This document shows, piece by piece, positions 1 through 7,746 of a stretch of 64,000 nt of DNA (its first letter is position 1; each line of letters begins with the position of its first letter). Source of the stretch: Nostoc sp. UHCC 0926 (GTDB lineage Bacteria > Cyanobacteriota > Cyanobacteriia > Cyanobacteriales > Nostocaceae); assembly GCF_028623165.1 (NCBI RefSeq), contig NZ_CP117768.1, positions 1,984,001 to 2,048,000 on the forward strand, written 5' to 3'. The notes beneath the pieces were generated by a model. That model worked only from the letters and a program-made list of their open reading frames with translations, was not told where the DNA came from and searched no databases. The position numbers and the translations under genes were made by a program.

Positions 1-110
1 ATGGAAAGCGGTTTTAAGTTCACCAACCCCAATGCAACTGATAAATGCGGTGGTTGTGGAAAGTCCCTCAAAGCAGGTGACAGTAAGCCTACTGGTGTAC
101 CTTGCAGCTA
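1..110 (+). CDS. hesB: HesB/IscA-type Fe-S assembly protein (3' end only)
   Basis: The window opens inside this gene; 36 codons remain, ending in TAA. The tail carries the A-type Fe-S carrier signature (GFKFTNPNAT, then a Cys-Gly cluster, then a GVPCS end), which I recognise as the C-terminus of nif-linked HesB in heterocystous cyanobacteria. HesB carries nascent Fe-S clusters for nitrogenase assembly in the cytoplasm. The position just before fdxH fits the usual hesA-hesB-fdxH order. An oddity is that the C-terminal cysteines read C-G-G-C-G, where A-type proteins normally have C-G-C-G. Confidence 0.85.
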
Positions 111-515
111 ACATCATTCCGTTAAGCAATTTTGGATTTTGGATTGCCGATTTTGGATTGAAAGAAACCACTCCACAAGAGTTGGGGCTTGAGAATTTGA
201 AATTTTGGATAAAAGGATTTGTTCCACCCACACAATGTCGGGGCATGAACCGAAATAATTTTTAATTCTTCAATTCTTTAATCTAAAATCTAAAATTTAA
301 AATCTAAAATTGGCACAGTCAATTGTAGAGGCTTCCCATAGATGCGTTCGCCTTGCCTTCAGGTAGCTTCTAGTTCGTGTTGCATCCTTTCCCGATATAG
401 AGAAGCCAACTTAGCGTAGTATCTCCGTAAGAAGAAGGGAAGCAAAAAGTAGGATAGGTTGCTCAAAAACTTCGTAAATTAGACCAACTGTATAACATTT
501 GAGGAGAATCGGAAA
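111..515. other. hesB-fdxH intergenic region with short repeats
   Basis: There is no gene here. The stretch holds repeated 'ttttggatt' and 'aaaatctaaaat' units (about 125-160 and 275-310) and a GC-richer palindromic dispersed repeat (about 335-445) of the kind scattered through Nostoc genomes. The fdxH ribosome binding site (gaggag, 501-506) lies at the right end. An fdxH promoter is expected here, but I could not identify boxes with confidence. Confidence 0.5.
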
Positions 516-815
516 ATGGCTTCCTACCAAGTTAGATTAATCAGCAAAAAAGAAAACCTCGACACCACAATTGAAGTTGACGAAGAGACCACCATCTTGG
601 ACGCAGCGCACGACAATGATATTGACTTGCCGGCTTCTTGTCAAGCAGGTTCTTGCTCTAGTTGTGTTGGCAAGGTCGTTGAAGGTGAAATTGATCAAGA
701 AGATCAAAACTTTCTAGATGACGAGCAGATTTCTAAAGGATTCGCTCTACTTTGTGTCACTTATCCTCGTTCTAATTGCACAATTAAGACACATCAAGAA
801 CCTTATCTTGTCTAA
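516..815 (+). CDS. fdxH: heterocyst [2Fe-2S] ferredoxin FdxH
   Basis: A 99-residue plant-type [2Fe-2S] ferredoxin. The cluster ligands are C42, C47, C50 (CQAGSCSSC) and C80 (LLC). Lysines 11 and 12 match the pair that in Anabaena FdxH is known to matter for electron transfer to the nitrogenase Fe protein, which separates it from vegetative PetF. It acts in the heterocyst cytoplasm. It follows hesB in the same direction, as in other heterocystous strains, and has a good ribosome binding site (gaggag, 10 bases before ATG). The length is normal for the family. Confidence 0.95.
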   Translation: MASYQVRLISKKENLDTTIEVDEETTILDAAHDNDIDLPASCQAGSCSSCVGKVVEGEIDQEDQNFLDDEQISKGFALLCVTYPRSNCTIKTHQEPYLV

Positions 816-1312
816 ACTATTACTTTGGTTTCTACCTTTGGTGACCAAATAAAAGATGAAGGATGAAGGATGAAAATATACTTCATTCTTCCCTTCACAA
901 TTCCTAATTTATAATTCCAATGTTTACCCGCTTTAGTATGACTGGCTGTTCATTATAATTATAGAGAACGCGAGAGCGAGGAATCCTTACCTTCTATAAA
1001 ACTCAGGATGAAACAATCTTGAAAAAACTTATATCAATGGGGATAATACCAGGAACTACTATCACTTTATAACAAAACTTTTTCTGATTAATTATTAAAG
1101 TAGGAAACACATCTTTATCAGTAGATATAGAAAGTATTCGTACTATTTATGTCCGTATTATTGATAATTGAATTAATTAACATCTATAGAATATCCTCTT
1201 GACCTCACTCCTTTCCTAATTAATTCCACGAGTGAGGTCACTCAATTTATAGATATGAATGCAATTTCGTATTAGAGATACCGCTTGCAAGAAAAGGCAA
1301 CCTGCCTATTTT
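816..1312. other. fdxH-mop intergenic region
   Basis: This is AT-rich DNA without an ORF that looks coding. A short heptamer-like run (gatgaag repeats, about 855-872) is visible. It lies between the convergent fdxH and mop genes, so terminators are expected, but I see no clean stem followed by a T run. Confidence 0.4.
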
Positions 1313-1522
1313 TTATTCAACAGCGACTATCACATCTGATGATTTAATCACGGCATAAGCCTGCTTACCTTCTACAAGTCCCAGCTTTTCAGCTGATGAT
1401 TTTGTAATTATTGACACTAACTCTACACCTGGTGCCACTTCTAAAGTTATCTCAGTATTAACTGTACCAGGCACAACTTTTTTTACAGTACCTTGGATAG
1501 AGTTACGAGCGCTAATTTCCAT
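1313..1522 (-). CDS. mop: Mop-type molybdopterin/molybdate-binding protein
   Basis: A 69-residue single TOBE/Mop domain protein: it opens MEISARNSIQGTVKKV and continues with GTVNTEITLEV and a VIKSSDVIVAVE end, the classic molbindin pattern. Such proteins bind molybdate or tungstate oxyanions as oligomers in the cytoplasm and buffer molybdenum. I chose the internal ATG (minus strand, 1522) because the family starts at M-(K/E)-ISARN; a longer frame opens at 1555 with 11 extra residues lacking homology to the fold. Its place beside hesB-fdxH suggests a role in molybdenum supply for nitrogenase, which is inference from context. Confidence 0.85.
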   Translation of the reverse strand: MEISARNSIQGTVKKVVPGTVNTEITLEVAPGVELVSIITKSSAEKLGLVEGKQAYAVIKSSDVIVAVE

Positions 1523-2174
1523 TTTCTGTCTGTATTTTACTTGGTACTTAAACAAACTAACATTTTTTTTTGAAAAGAGGAAATTTTTTGATATTTCTTA
1601 ATAACTGTCAGGGATATAAAGCAAATCTCAGCGTTATATCTCTGTTTTATTAGACACAAGATTCAATGGAAACATTACATCAAATTTGAGCAAGATAAGA
1701 CAATGGGCAAAATCCCATTATTAAAGCTAGGCAAACTGACGCTATAGCGGACTAATGACTATTTACGCAAAAGTTATATCTGCTACTACTCTAGATGATC
1801 AAATAATATTGTAAAAAATACTGCATTTCAATTGTATTTTAATATTTTTCTTAGATATATCTAGGGATCTTTATAAATGATTCATAATTTAAAATTATCA
1901 TAGTGATAATATATAACTAAGCTAAATTGTTGCTAATCAACTTAGTACTCGACCAATCCAAAATTGCTGGATGAGGGCGGGGAGTAGGGAGTGGTGAAAT
2001 ATTTTTTTCATTTTACCAAACTTTTGAATACCTGAGAAAGTTGCTTTGGTAAACGTAAGGATTCAGCTACTCTGATAGTATTTTAAAATAATGGTGGGTA
2101 TTGCCCACCATTAAGTTTTGCAAGCAATTTTATGATTGGAAATTACTTACATTCATGACATTTAAAGAACAATT
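1523..2174. other. AT-rich intergenic region
   Basis: About 650 bases between divergent mop and the ankyrin gene. No coding frame is convincing. It should hold the promoters for both directions. A direct 'tgggtattgcccaccatta' stretch near 2094-2114 forms a small inverted repeat (TGGTGGG...CCCACCA, about 2092-2111), which could be a terminator-like or regulatory hairpin ahead of the ankyrin gene. Confidence 0.4.
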
Positions 2175-2639
2175 ATGAGTCAAGTAAGCAGGCCAGATTT
2201 GAGTGAAGCAACAACCCAATGGCTAATAGCAAAAGGCTATAATCCTGGGGATTTAAATCAGCTAGGTGAGAATGGCGATACCGCTTTGATGAAAGCTACA
2301 AGAGAGGGAGTTGATACAGTCGTCAAAGAACTGATTAATGCAGGTGTGGATATTAATGCTCGAAATAGCGATCGCAACAATGCTTTGTGGTTTGCTTGTT
2401 TTGGAAACCACTACGATTTAATTAATTTGCTGCTGGCTGTCAACATTAACATTGATAACCAAAATGATAACGGTGCAACTGTTTTAATGTATGCAGCATC
2501 ATCTGGAAAGACAGAAGTCGTCAAGTTACTTTTACCGCATCATCCTAACTTAGATTTAAAAAACTTAGACGACTATAAAGCTATCGATTTTGCCAGCAAT
2601 GTAGAAGTTTTAAGGATACTTAAAGATGCCACAAAGTAA
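2175..2639 (+). CDS. ankyrin-repeat protein
   Basis: A 154-residue soluble protein made almost wholly of ankyrin repeats: units are recognisable around residues 34-65 (GDTALMKATREG...VKELINAGVDINARN), 67-98 (NNALWFACFGNHYDLINLLL) and 100-130 (NGATVLMYAASSGKTEVVKLLL). Ankyrin repeats mediate protein-protein contacts; the partner is not evident. The end overlaps the following SagB/ThcOx-type gene by 14 bases, so the two are very likely translationally coupled and may act together. The partner could be that flavoenzyme (inference). Confidence 0.8.
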   Translation: MSQVSRPDLSEATTQWLIAKGYNPGDLNQLGENGDTALMKATREGVDTVVKELINAGVDINARNSDRNNALWFACFGNHYDLINLLLAVNINIDNQNDNGATVLMYAASSGKTEVVKLLLPHHPNLDLKNLDDYKAIDFASNVEVLRILKDATK

Positions 2640-3936
2640 GATATCTAGCAAAGGTTATCATGAAGCTACCAAGCATTCTTACTTATCAGTACAAATTGAT
2701 CCAAATTATGTAGATGCCTCAACACAGCCATCTTCATTTAAAGTTTATCCCAAATTTTATCGGAGAGTGAAATTAAATCTCAATAATCCTGTTCATTCTT
2801 TCATCTCGTTAACCAGTACAATAACCCTGGAAAAAGCGTATAAACATGGACCATATAAACTGCGAGTGAATCCATCAGCAGGCGCTTTGTACCCCACGGA
2901 AGTTTACGTACAGGTTCGTGGTATTGAAGGAATAGTAGATGGTATATATCATCTAGAAGTTGAGAATAATTATCTAACACTCATCTATGAATTAATTGAT
3001 GATGGCTTAGAGAGTTATATTATACCGGGTAAAAGTATCAACGGATTCATCTTTTTAATTAGTTGTGTTTATTATAGGTCTAGCTGGAAATATCAAAACA
3101 GGAGCATGAGATATTGCTTGTTAGATAGCGGCCACCATTTAGGTGCGTTCGCCTCTGGCGTGGCGAAGCCTCTCGCAGCTTCAGCTTTTCTCCACAACCG
3201 AGATATACAACTAATTTTTGACTTTGACAAACTCACTCTCAATTCAGATTTGGGATTTGAGAATAAGGAGTTTATCACTGCTTGTGCGGTGTCAGGAGAA
3301 CTACAAGACAAGAAAATTAGACGCTTAAGGCTGAAAGTCCCTTTTGTCTGCGGTACTGATTATTTTGAATCCAATCAATTTATTGAAGATACCTACCAAG
3401 CAACTACTCTACAAAAGAGTCGCCAGCAGAAATTAGAGTATCCTCAATTTGACTTTGACAAGGATAAATTTTTTCAAACAGTTTGGAATAGACGTTCTAT
3501 TAGACGTTTCCGGAAAGAGTCTATTTCTCAAGAAGATTATTTATATATAGTACAGCAACTTGAGCAGTCAATACCGACAGAAAATTATGAGGAAATAGAA
3601 ATTTACTCAGTGGTGCATCGAGTAGAGGGAATGACATCTGGGTTATATAAAGGTACGTATCTGGTTAAGACGGGTAATTTGAGTGAAAAGACAGGTTACT
3701 TATGTATTAATCAAGCTATTGCTAAAGATGGCGCTGTAACTTTATTTTTTGTGTCAGATTATTTAAATTATCAAACTGCTATGCAAATAGCTGGTTTTAT
3801 AGGACAGAGACTTTATTTAACTAGTAATTATTTGGGAATTCAGTGTAGTGGAATCGGTGCTTATTATGATCAGGAAACCCAGGAATTATTAGAAACAAAT
3901 AAAGATGTACTTTATGGAATGGTAATTGGAATATAA
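2626..3936 (+). CDS. SagB/ThcOx-type nitroreductase-fold dehydrogenase
   Basis: A 436-residue protein with two nitroreductase-like halves. The first half has the SagB/ThcOx signature (RVNPSAGALYPTEVYV around residue 82, and RYCLLDSGHHLGA around 161-174); the second begins with a WNRRSIRRFRKESIS motif near residue 287, typical of FMN-binding nitroreductase domains. Family members use FMN to oxidise substrates, including azolines in peptide natural products, but many have no known substrate. No azoline synthase (YcaO) or precursor peptide is visible nearby, so a RiPP role is not supported. It overlaps the ankyrin gene and is followed 18 bases later by an orphan gene. Residues about 174-184 look like an in-frame repeat insertion. 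Confidence 0.8.
   Translation: MPQSKISSKGYHEATKHSYLSVQIDPNYVDASTQPSSFKVYPKFYRRVKLNLNNPVHSFISLTSTITLEKAYKHGPYKLRVNPSAGALYPTEVYVQVRGIEGIVDGIYHLEVENNYLTLIYELIDDGLESYIIPGKSINGFIFLISCVYYRSSWKYQNRSMRYCLLDSGHHLGAFASGVAKPLAASAFLHNRDIQLIFDFDKLTLNSDLGFENKEFITACAVSGELQDKKIRRLRLKVPFVCGTDYFESNQFIEDTYQATTLQKSRQQKLEYPQFDFDKDKFFQTVWNRRSIRRFRKESISQEDYLYIVQQLEQSIPTENYEEIEIYSVVHRVEGMTSGLYKGTYLVKTGNLSEKTGYLCINQAIAKDGAVTLFFVSDYLNYQTAMQIAGFIGQRLYLTSNYLGIQCSGIGAYYDQETQELLETNKDVLYGMVIGI
3145..3177. repeat. palindromic dispersed repeat inside a coding gene
   Basis: GC-rich stretch with inverted arms TTCGCC and GGCGAA (3148-3153 and 3162-3167), resembling the intergenic dispersed repeats of this genome (compare gcgttcgcc at about 342-350). 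It lies in frame in the SagB-like gene and encodes roughly residues 174-184, between the conserved SGHHLGA and AASAFLH segments, where a shorter linker would be expected. Confidence 0.6.
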
Positions 3937-3954
3937 GTAGGAAGCTAAAGAGAG

Positions 3955-4329
3955 ATGCCTAGAAAGATGTATTACTGTAATGGTGATGACTCACATCCTA
4001 TGCAACCGACATCGGCAGATATTATCCTGCGACAGCAACTAGAGGATTCTATTAGTAGATACTTTTATGAGGCTTGCGATCGCACGATTCAAAATCTTCT
4101 ATCTACTTGTCGGTGGTATGTCACAACCCATGCAAATGCTCTGACATTGGTAATTGAATGTCCCGATCAAGTTACTAATTGGCGTATTCTGCAACAAATT
4201 GTGCCAATGGGGACATTACTATATGGAATTGTCAGCAGTGCTAAAATCCGTGTTTGTCCGCCAGAGAGTCAAGTAGTACCTTTTGAAATGAGGGTAGATG
4301 AACTTTCTATTTATCGAGATTGGGCGTGA
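3955..4329 (+). CDS. orphan 124-residue protein, paralogue of the one at 23703-24077
   Basis: I do not recognise a named domain. The protein is soluble, with an amphipathic helical middle and no signal peptide or membrane segment. It is clearly paralogous to the minus-strand gene at 23703-24077: shared segments include FYEACDR/FYQACDR, LTLVIECPD/LTLIIDCPD, KIRV, a PFE and the terminal YRDW. Both copies follow a predicted flavin-dependent oxidoreductase gene in an operon (here the SagB/ThcOx-type enzyme, 18 bases upstream). That recurrence suggests an accessory or partner subunit for flavoenzymes, which is inference. Confidence 0.75.
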   Translation: MPRKMYYCNGDDSHPMQPTSADIILRQQLEDSISRYFYEACDRTIQNLLSTCRWYVTTHANALTLVIECPDQVTNWRILQQIVPMGTLLYGIVSSAKIRVCPPESQVVPFEMRVDELSIYRDWA

Positions 4330-4466
4330 TTCAATTTTAGATTTTGGACTTTGGCTTACCTCGACTTCTCTACGAGACGCTACGCGTAGCTTGCTTCCCC
4401 GTAGGGGTACGCTCGGTACAAGTCGCTCAGTCGAACGATTTTGGATTTTAGATTTGGGATTGTTAA
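4330..4466. repeat. dispersed palindromic and TTTTGGATT-type repeats
   Basis: The gap between convergent genes is filled by ttttggattttagatt units at both ends and a GC-rich block (about 4368-4430) containing the 'ctctacgagacgctacgcg' and 'cccgtaggggtacg' motifs. The same motifs recur near 15525, 23395, 43770 and 62330 in this window. Confidence 0.6.
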
Positions 4467-4940
4467 CTAAAAGTTGATATTCTGTTTGATAAGTGCAGCT
4501 ACCTCTTCAAAAACCAAATCAGCAGAATGTTTGATAGCAGGACTTAACTCTAGTCCAAAACCCAGATTTGCTGCTTCAATTAAATAAACTGTCACATCTT
4601 CGGGAAAGTCATTCTGAAATATTTTCCGTCCGGCGGCTAAAGCATTATCCCAGCGAAAATCGTGCAAGTTATAACTTGGTTCTGGCAAAGCTTCCAGTTC
4701 TTTTCCTGGAACTTTAAACACAGCACCCGGTTCAGAACCAGTTGAACTTGCATCAATAATTACTAATTGTTTACTACCTCTAGCTTGAAACATTACTTCC
4801 ATCCCTGCGGTGCCACAGTCATAAACACGCACATTAGGGTGAGGATATTGGGCGAGATATTTTTGTAAGCGTTGAGCGATAATTACGCCTACTGCGTCAT
4901 CACTGCGATTGAGATTTCCGCAACCAATAATAGTTAGCAT
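4467..4940 (-). CDS. hupW: uptake hydrogenase maturation protease HupW
   Basis: A 157-residue member of the HyaD/HybD/HupW endopeptidase family. It opens with the family motif GCGNLNRSDDAVG (residues 6-18), which carries the first acidic Ni ligand; DCGTAGMEVM (about 41-50) and YNLHDFRWDNAL (about 90-101) correspond to the other ligand regions. These enzymes cut the C-terminal tail of the large subunit after nickel insertion. The HupL gene at 8292-9887 carries the cleavable tail, so HupL is the expected substrate. It is transcribed alone on the minus strand. Confidence 0.9.
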   Translation of the reverse strand: MLTIIGCGNLNRSDDAVGVIIAQRLQKYLAQYPHPNVRVYDCGTAGMEVMFQARGSKQLVIIDASSTGSEPGAVFKVPGKELEALPEPSYNLHDFRWDNALAAGRKIFQNDFPEDVTVYLIEAANLGFGLELSPAIKHSADLVFEEVAALIKQNINF

Positions 4941-5057
4941 GGGATGATGGCGATCGTTTTGGGGAGTTCAAAAGCACTGTCCTCAGTAAATACGGTAGCG
5001 ACTTAGATTTGTCCTAAGGATAATCTAAGGAAATACTTCATTTAAAAAGTTTCAAAT

Positions 5058-5672
5058 ATGACAGTTGCAACGTATATTGCTGAAGGACAAGTTGAGTACT
5101 GGACAAGTCGCCAAATTGAAGAGTTTTTCCTTGATGCTGGTCACCAAATTCTTGTTTATCCTATTGAGCAGAGGATTGAGAGGTATTTACCTGCTGACTT
5201 TCTATACAACATTGACAGTCCAATAAAATTATTTGGGATACAATACAAACCTCTGTATCATAATGGCTCAGATTACTGGAAGCTTGATCAACGGCAACAT
5301 GACACACTAGGTAGTTTTCCTTGGATCTACTATGGTTGCTCAGACCTTAGAAAATCATCAGACTTCAGAAACAGCTTGCATTACTTGAGAGTATATGAAA
5401 ACAATAAGCCTATTCCACCGAAGTTACTTCTGTCTGATCGTCATATTTTTTACACTCGATGGGCAGTTTTTTATGAAAATTTGTTGAGTTGTAAACGAGG
5501 AGAAGTTACGTCTACAAGAGAAAAACTAATCGATTTACTGTCACCCTACACAGCGCAAGTAATTCGTCAGGATTCGATTAATAACATCGTAGATGTATTT
5601 GCATTCAATATTGAATCTAAAAATACCGTTAAACTTTCGTCTCAGTTAAGACCAAGCATTGAGCGTGGGTGA
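5058..5672 (+). CDS. hypothetical protein, possible PD-(D/E)XK-like fold
   Basis: A 204-residue soluble protein that I cannot assign to a named family. The N-terminal half has the order helix (IEEFFLDAGHQ, with E21/E22), a short segment ending in D47 (YLPADFLYN), and then Q62-Y63-K64 (LFGIQYK). This resembles the E...D...(E/Q)xK layout of restriction-endonuclease-like folds. That reading is a hypothesis from spacing only. No methyltransferase or other restriction partner lies beside it; neighbours are hupW (divergent, 118 bases away) and an unrelated minus-strand gene. Confidence 0.6.
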   Translation: MTVATYIAEGQVEYWTSRQIEEFFLDAGHQILVYPIEQRIERYLPADFLYNIDSPIKLFGIQYKPLYHNGSDYWKLDQRQHDTLGSFPWIYYGCSDLRKSSDFRNSLHYLRVYENNKPIPPKLLLSDRHIFYTRWAVFYENLLSCKRGEVTSTREKLIDLLSPYTAQVIRQDSINNIVDVFAFNIESKNTVKLSSQLRPSIERG

Positions 5673-5819
5673 AGCTAGATACTGAATATTTGAGAGCATT
5701 TATCTAATTTGAAAGTAAGCTAGTTACACCGCTTCTACTTGATATTGTACATAGTGTTCGTAATTTAACAATTAATAGTAGGTAAAGTTTGTACTTAAGG
5801 CAATCACGAGTGACTAAAA

Positions 5820-5855
5820 CAGAGGCTCTGACTAATAATATAGGCAAAGCCTCTG
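5820..5855 (-). terminator. intrinsic terminator for the 5880-6302 gene
   Basis: Perfect 8-bp stem CAGAGGCT (5820-5827) and AGCCTCTG (5848-5855). Read on the minus strand it is followed by TTTTAG, 25 bases after the stop codon of the upstream minus-strand gene. Confidence 0.6.
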
Positions 5856-5879
5856 AAAAAATAAATTATCAGCAGGAAA

Positions 5880-6302
5880 CTAGAACTCTACACCATGTTT
5901 CTTGGCAATTTCAGTAAGTTTCTCAGACTGATGTTGCGATGCTTTAGTCAAGAGTTCTTCAGCCTGTTCTCTAGTACTTCCCTCTTTAGGGATTAAGTAC
6001 TTGACATAAAGGGATACAAAATCGGCAGCGATCGCTAAACCGGATAAAGCATGTTTGTCAGCTTCCTTACCAGCGATCGCTGATACTAGACCTGCTCGAA
6101 TTGGGTCTGGTTTAACTTTCATGAACTGCTCGACAAGTTTAGGGATGTATTCTGCTGGCGGCAGATTATTTAACTTACTTCTATCTGGAGTAAAGTTACA
6201 TTCTGCGGCTTTCGCTTGCTCTAAAACACACCATTCTATGTATTCTTGCAATGCGGCATCGGGAACGCGAGGGAGATATTCGTGTAGCGCTAAATCAGAC
6301 AC
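5880..6302 (-). CDS. conserved hypothetical soluble protein
   Basis: A 140-residue, mainly helical protein without signal peptide or membrane segment. I do not recognise a characterised family. Visible features are a proline-bounded N-terminal helix (residues 1-30, ALHEYLPRVPDAALQEYIEW), a middle segment AIAGKEADKHALSGLAIAADFVSLYVKYLI (about 75-104 in parts) and a charged C-terminal helix. It has codon use and composition like its neighbours, and a terminator-like stem follows. The frame on the opposite strand is a shadow. Confidence 0.65.
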   Translation of the reverse strand: MSDLALHEYLPRVPDAALQEYIEWCVLEQAKAAECNFTPDRSKLNNLPPAEYIPKLVEQFMKVKPDPIRAGLVSAIAGKEADKHALSGLAIAADFVSLYVKYLIPKEGSTREQAEELLTKASQHQSEKLTEIAKKHGVEF

Positions 6303-6519
6303 AAGCTTACCCTGTAAATTTCTATTTTGTTGAAGTGAATTAAGGCCAGCCTAACGCACTGTTTCTATAAGTTTTAGTGTGTTACGCTACGAGTTTTGAA
6401 TAAAAGGGCATTGGGCATTGGGAATTGGGCATGAGGCAATGAGCAATTGATGTAAGACCCCAAAGCGGTTAAAAAGTTTATTGCGACATTTTTACCAGGT
6501 TAAAAGAGTTGATGGAGCG

Positions 6520-6752
6520 ATCGCCGAAATAGCAAATGTAGTCGCTGAAGTAGCAAATGCGAACGCCGAAGTAACAAATGCGAACCCCGAAGTAACAAAT
6601 GCGAACCCCGAAGTAACAAATGCGAACGCCGAAGTAGCAAATGCGATCGCCGAAGTAACAAATGCGAACGCTGAAGTAGCAAATGCGAATGCCGAAATAG
6701 CAAATGCGGTTGCCGAAATAGCAAATGTAGTTGCCGAAGTAGCAAATGCGTA
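6520..6752. repeat. 21-bp tandem repeat array
   Basis: About eleven copies of a 21-bp unit (consensus close to aaatgcgaacgccgaagtag) in tandem, degenerate at both edges. Because 21 is a multiple of three and the unit has no stop codon in several frames, long open frames exist on both strands (for example an apparent EVANANA heptapeptide protein from a TTG at 6481 and 94-117-residue frames on the minus strand). I regard these as by-products of the repeat; a real repetitive peptide cannot be excluded. Confidence 0.8.
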
Positions 6753-6854
6753 GGCGTAGCCAGCTGTAGGCATCGCTGACCCAAAAAAAGAGCGATCGCT
6801 CAGGTAGATGACCAATCTAGTAAGCTGTAAGTGAGCGTTGTCCATGATTGTGAT

Positions 6855-7065
6855 ATGAAAACTTTTACTGCAATCGTTGAAAGAGATCCTGATACTAAGA
6901 TTCTATGTTGGCTATGTCCCTGGCTTTCCTGGAGCGCATTCTCAAGGTGAAACCCTCAATGAGTTGCAGGAAAATTTACGTGAAGTTATTGAGATGCTTC
7001 TAGAGGATGAGGATTTAGTGTTCGAGACGGAGTTTGTGGGTACACAACAGATTGTGGTTCAGTAG
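6855..7065 (+). pseudogene. frameshifted HicB-like antitoxin
   Basis: The ATG at 6855 opens a frame reading MKTFTAIVERDPDTK, the usual start of the HicB family; after about codon 15 this frame leaves the family. The next frame (+1) continues with FYVGYVPGFPGAHSQGET and ends VGTQQIVVQ, the remaining HicB body. One extra base around 6899-6905 explains both. HicB proteins are antitoxins with a partial RNase-H fold, normally paired with HicA; no hicA is seen on either side. It is either a decayed solitary gene or a sequencing error. The frame beginning at TTG 6877 alone gives an artificial N-terminus. Confidence 0.75.
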
Positions 7066-7332
7066 ATGATGAGTAATGTTCCTGTTTTGAACCTCGTTGT
7101 AAATTTTTCTTTTAGGCGATCGCATTTTAGTTCAGTCTAAATTAGGGGCGATGTCTACGACGGGCTACGCCTACGCTCAGGTGGATGACCGATCCAGTAA
7201 GCTTTGACACTCCCCACAATATTTAGAAAGTCTTGCCTAATTGCATGAAAGCAAGAATTGATAATCTCTATACGCTTACCGAATAAATGTGCGATCGCGT
7301 AATATGTAGGCAAAGAGTCGCCACCATGCCCT
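7066..7332. other. short intergenic stretch with repeats
   Basis: No gene. HIP1-like GCGATCGC sites and a 'gacgggctacgcctacgc' dispersed repeat fragment (about 7158-7176) are visible. It likely carries the promoter for the DUF433 gene at 7333. Confidence 0.4.
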
Positions 7333-7665
7333 ATGACAGTAACACCAACCCTAACAAAGCAGTATATTGAACAACGAGGTGAAGGTTACTGGATCGTACA
7401 GACGCGCATTTCCCTCGATTCAGTTGTGTATACTTTCTTAAATGGAGAATCCCCAGAAAGCATTGCTCATGACTTCCCTTTGCTCTCGCTGGAGAAGGTT
7501 TATGGAGCCATAGCCTTCTATCTTGCCAACCGAGAGTTAGTTGATGCGTACTTAAAGGAAGGTGAAGCAGAGTTTGAGAAACTGCAACAGTCCTGTAGAG
7601 ACAAGAATCCACTTCTGTATCAAAAGTTAAAAGCCGCTCAAACACAGAAGCAGAACAAGGTATGA
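7333..7665 (+). CDS. DUF433-type putative antitoxin
   Basis: A 110-residue protein with the DUF433 winged-helix pattern: RISLDSVVYTFLNGESPESIAHDFPLLSLEKVYGAI in parts (residues 25-60), then a helical charged tail. DUF433 proteins often sit with a DUF5615/PIN-like toxin as VapB-type antitoxins; no such toxin follows here, since the next gene encodes an unrelated membrane protein. It is therefore a solitary copy. The start at 7333 gives the full family domain. Confidence 0.75.
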   Translation: MTVTPTLTKQYIEQRGEGYWIVQTRISLDSVVYTFLNGESPESIAHDFPLLSLEKVYGAIAFYLANRELVDAYLKEGEAEFEKLQQSCRDKNPLLYQKLKAAQTQKQNKV

Positions 7666-7746
7666 CATCAGGGTTGTTGCATAAATAAGAAGAAATGGTA
7701 AATTTTACTTATTACCTTTTGACTCCTAGTTTAACAATCAAAGCTA

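Noticed and set aside
32..265. 77-codon plus-strand frame
   Set aside because: It is the out-of-frame shadow of the hesB end running into repeat DNA; the hesB frame has the recognisable protein.
2175..4329. RiPP (thiazole/oxazole peptide) cluster because of the SagB-like enzyme
   Set aside because: No YcaO cyclodehydratase, precursor peptide or transporter is seen in the neighbourhood.
6481..6845. Heptapeptide-repeat proteins on either strand
   Set aside because: Frames are open only because the 21-bp unit lacks stops; the plus frame needs a TTG start without a ribosome binding site.
6855..7665. Toxin-antitoxin module formed by HicB and the DUF433 protein
   Set aside because: Both are antitoxin-type; no toxin gene (HicA or DUF5615/PIN) is present beside either.
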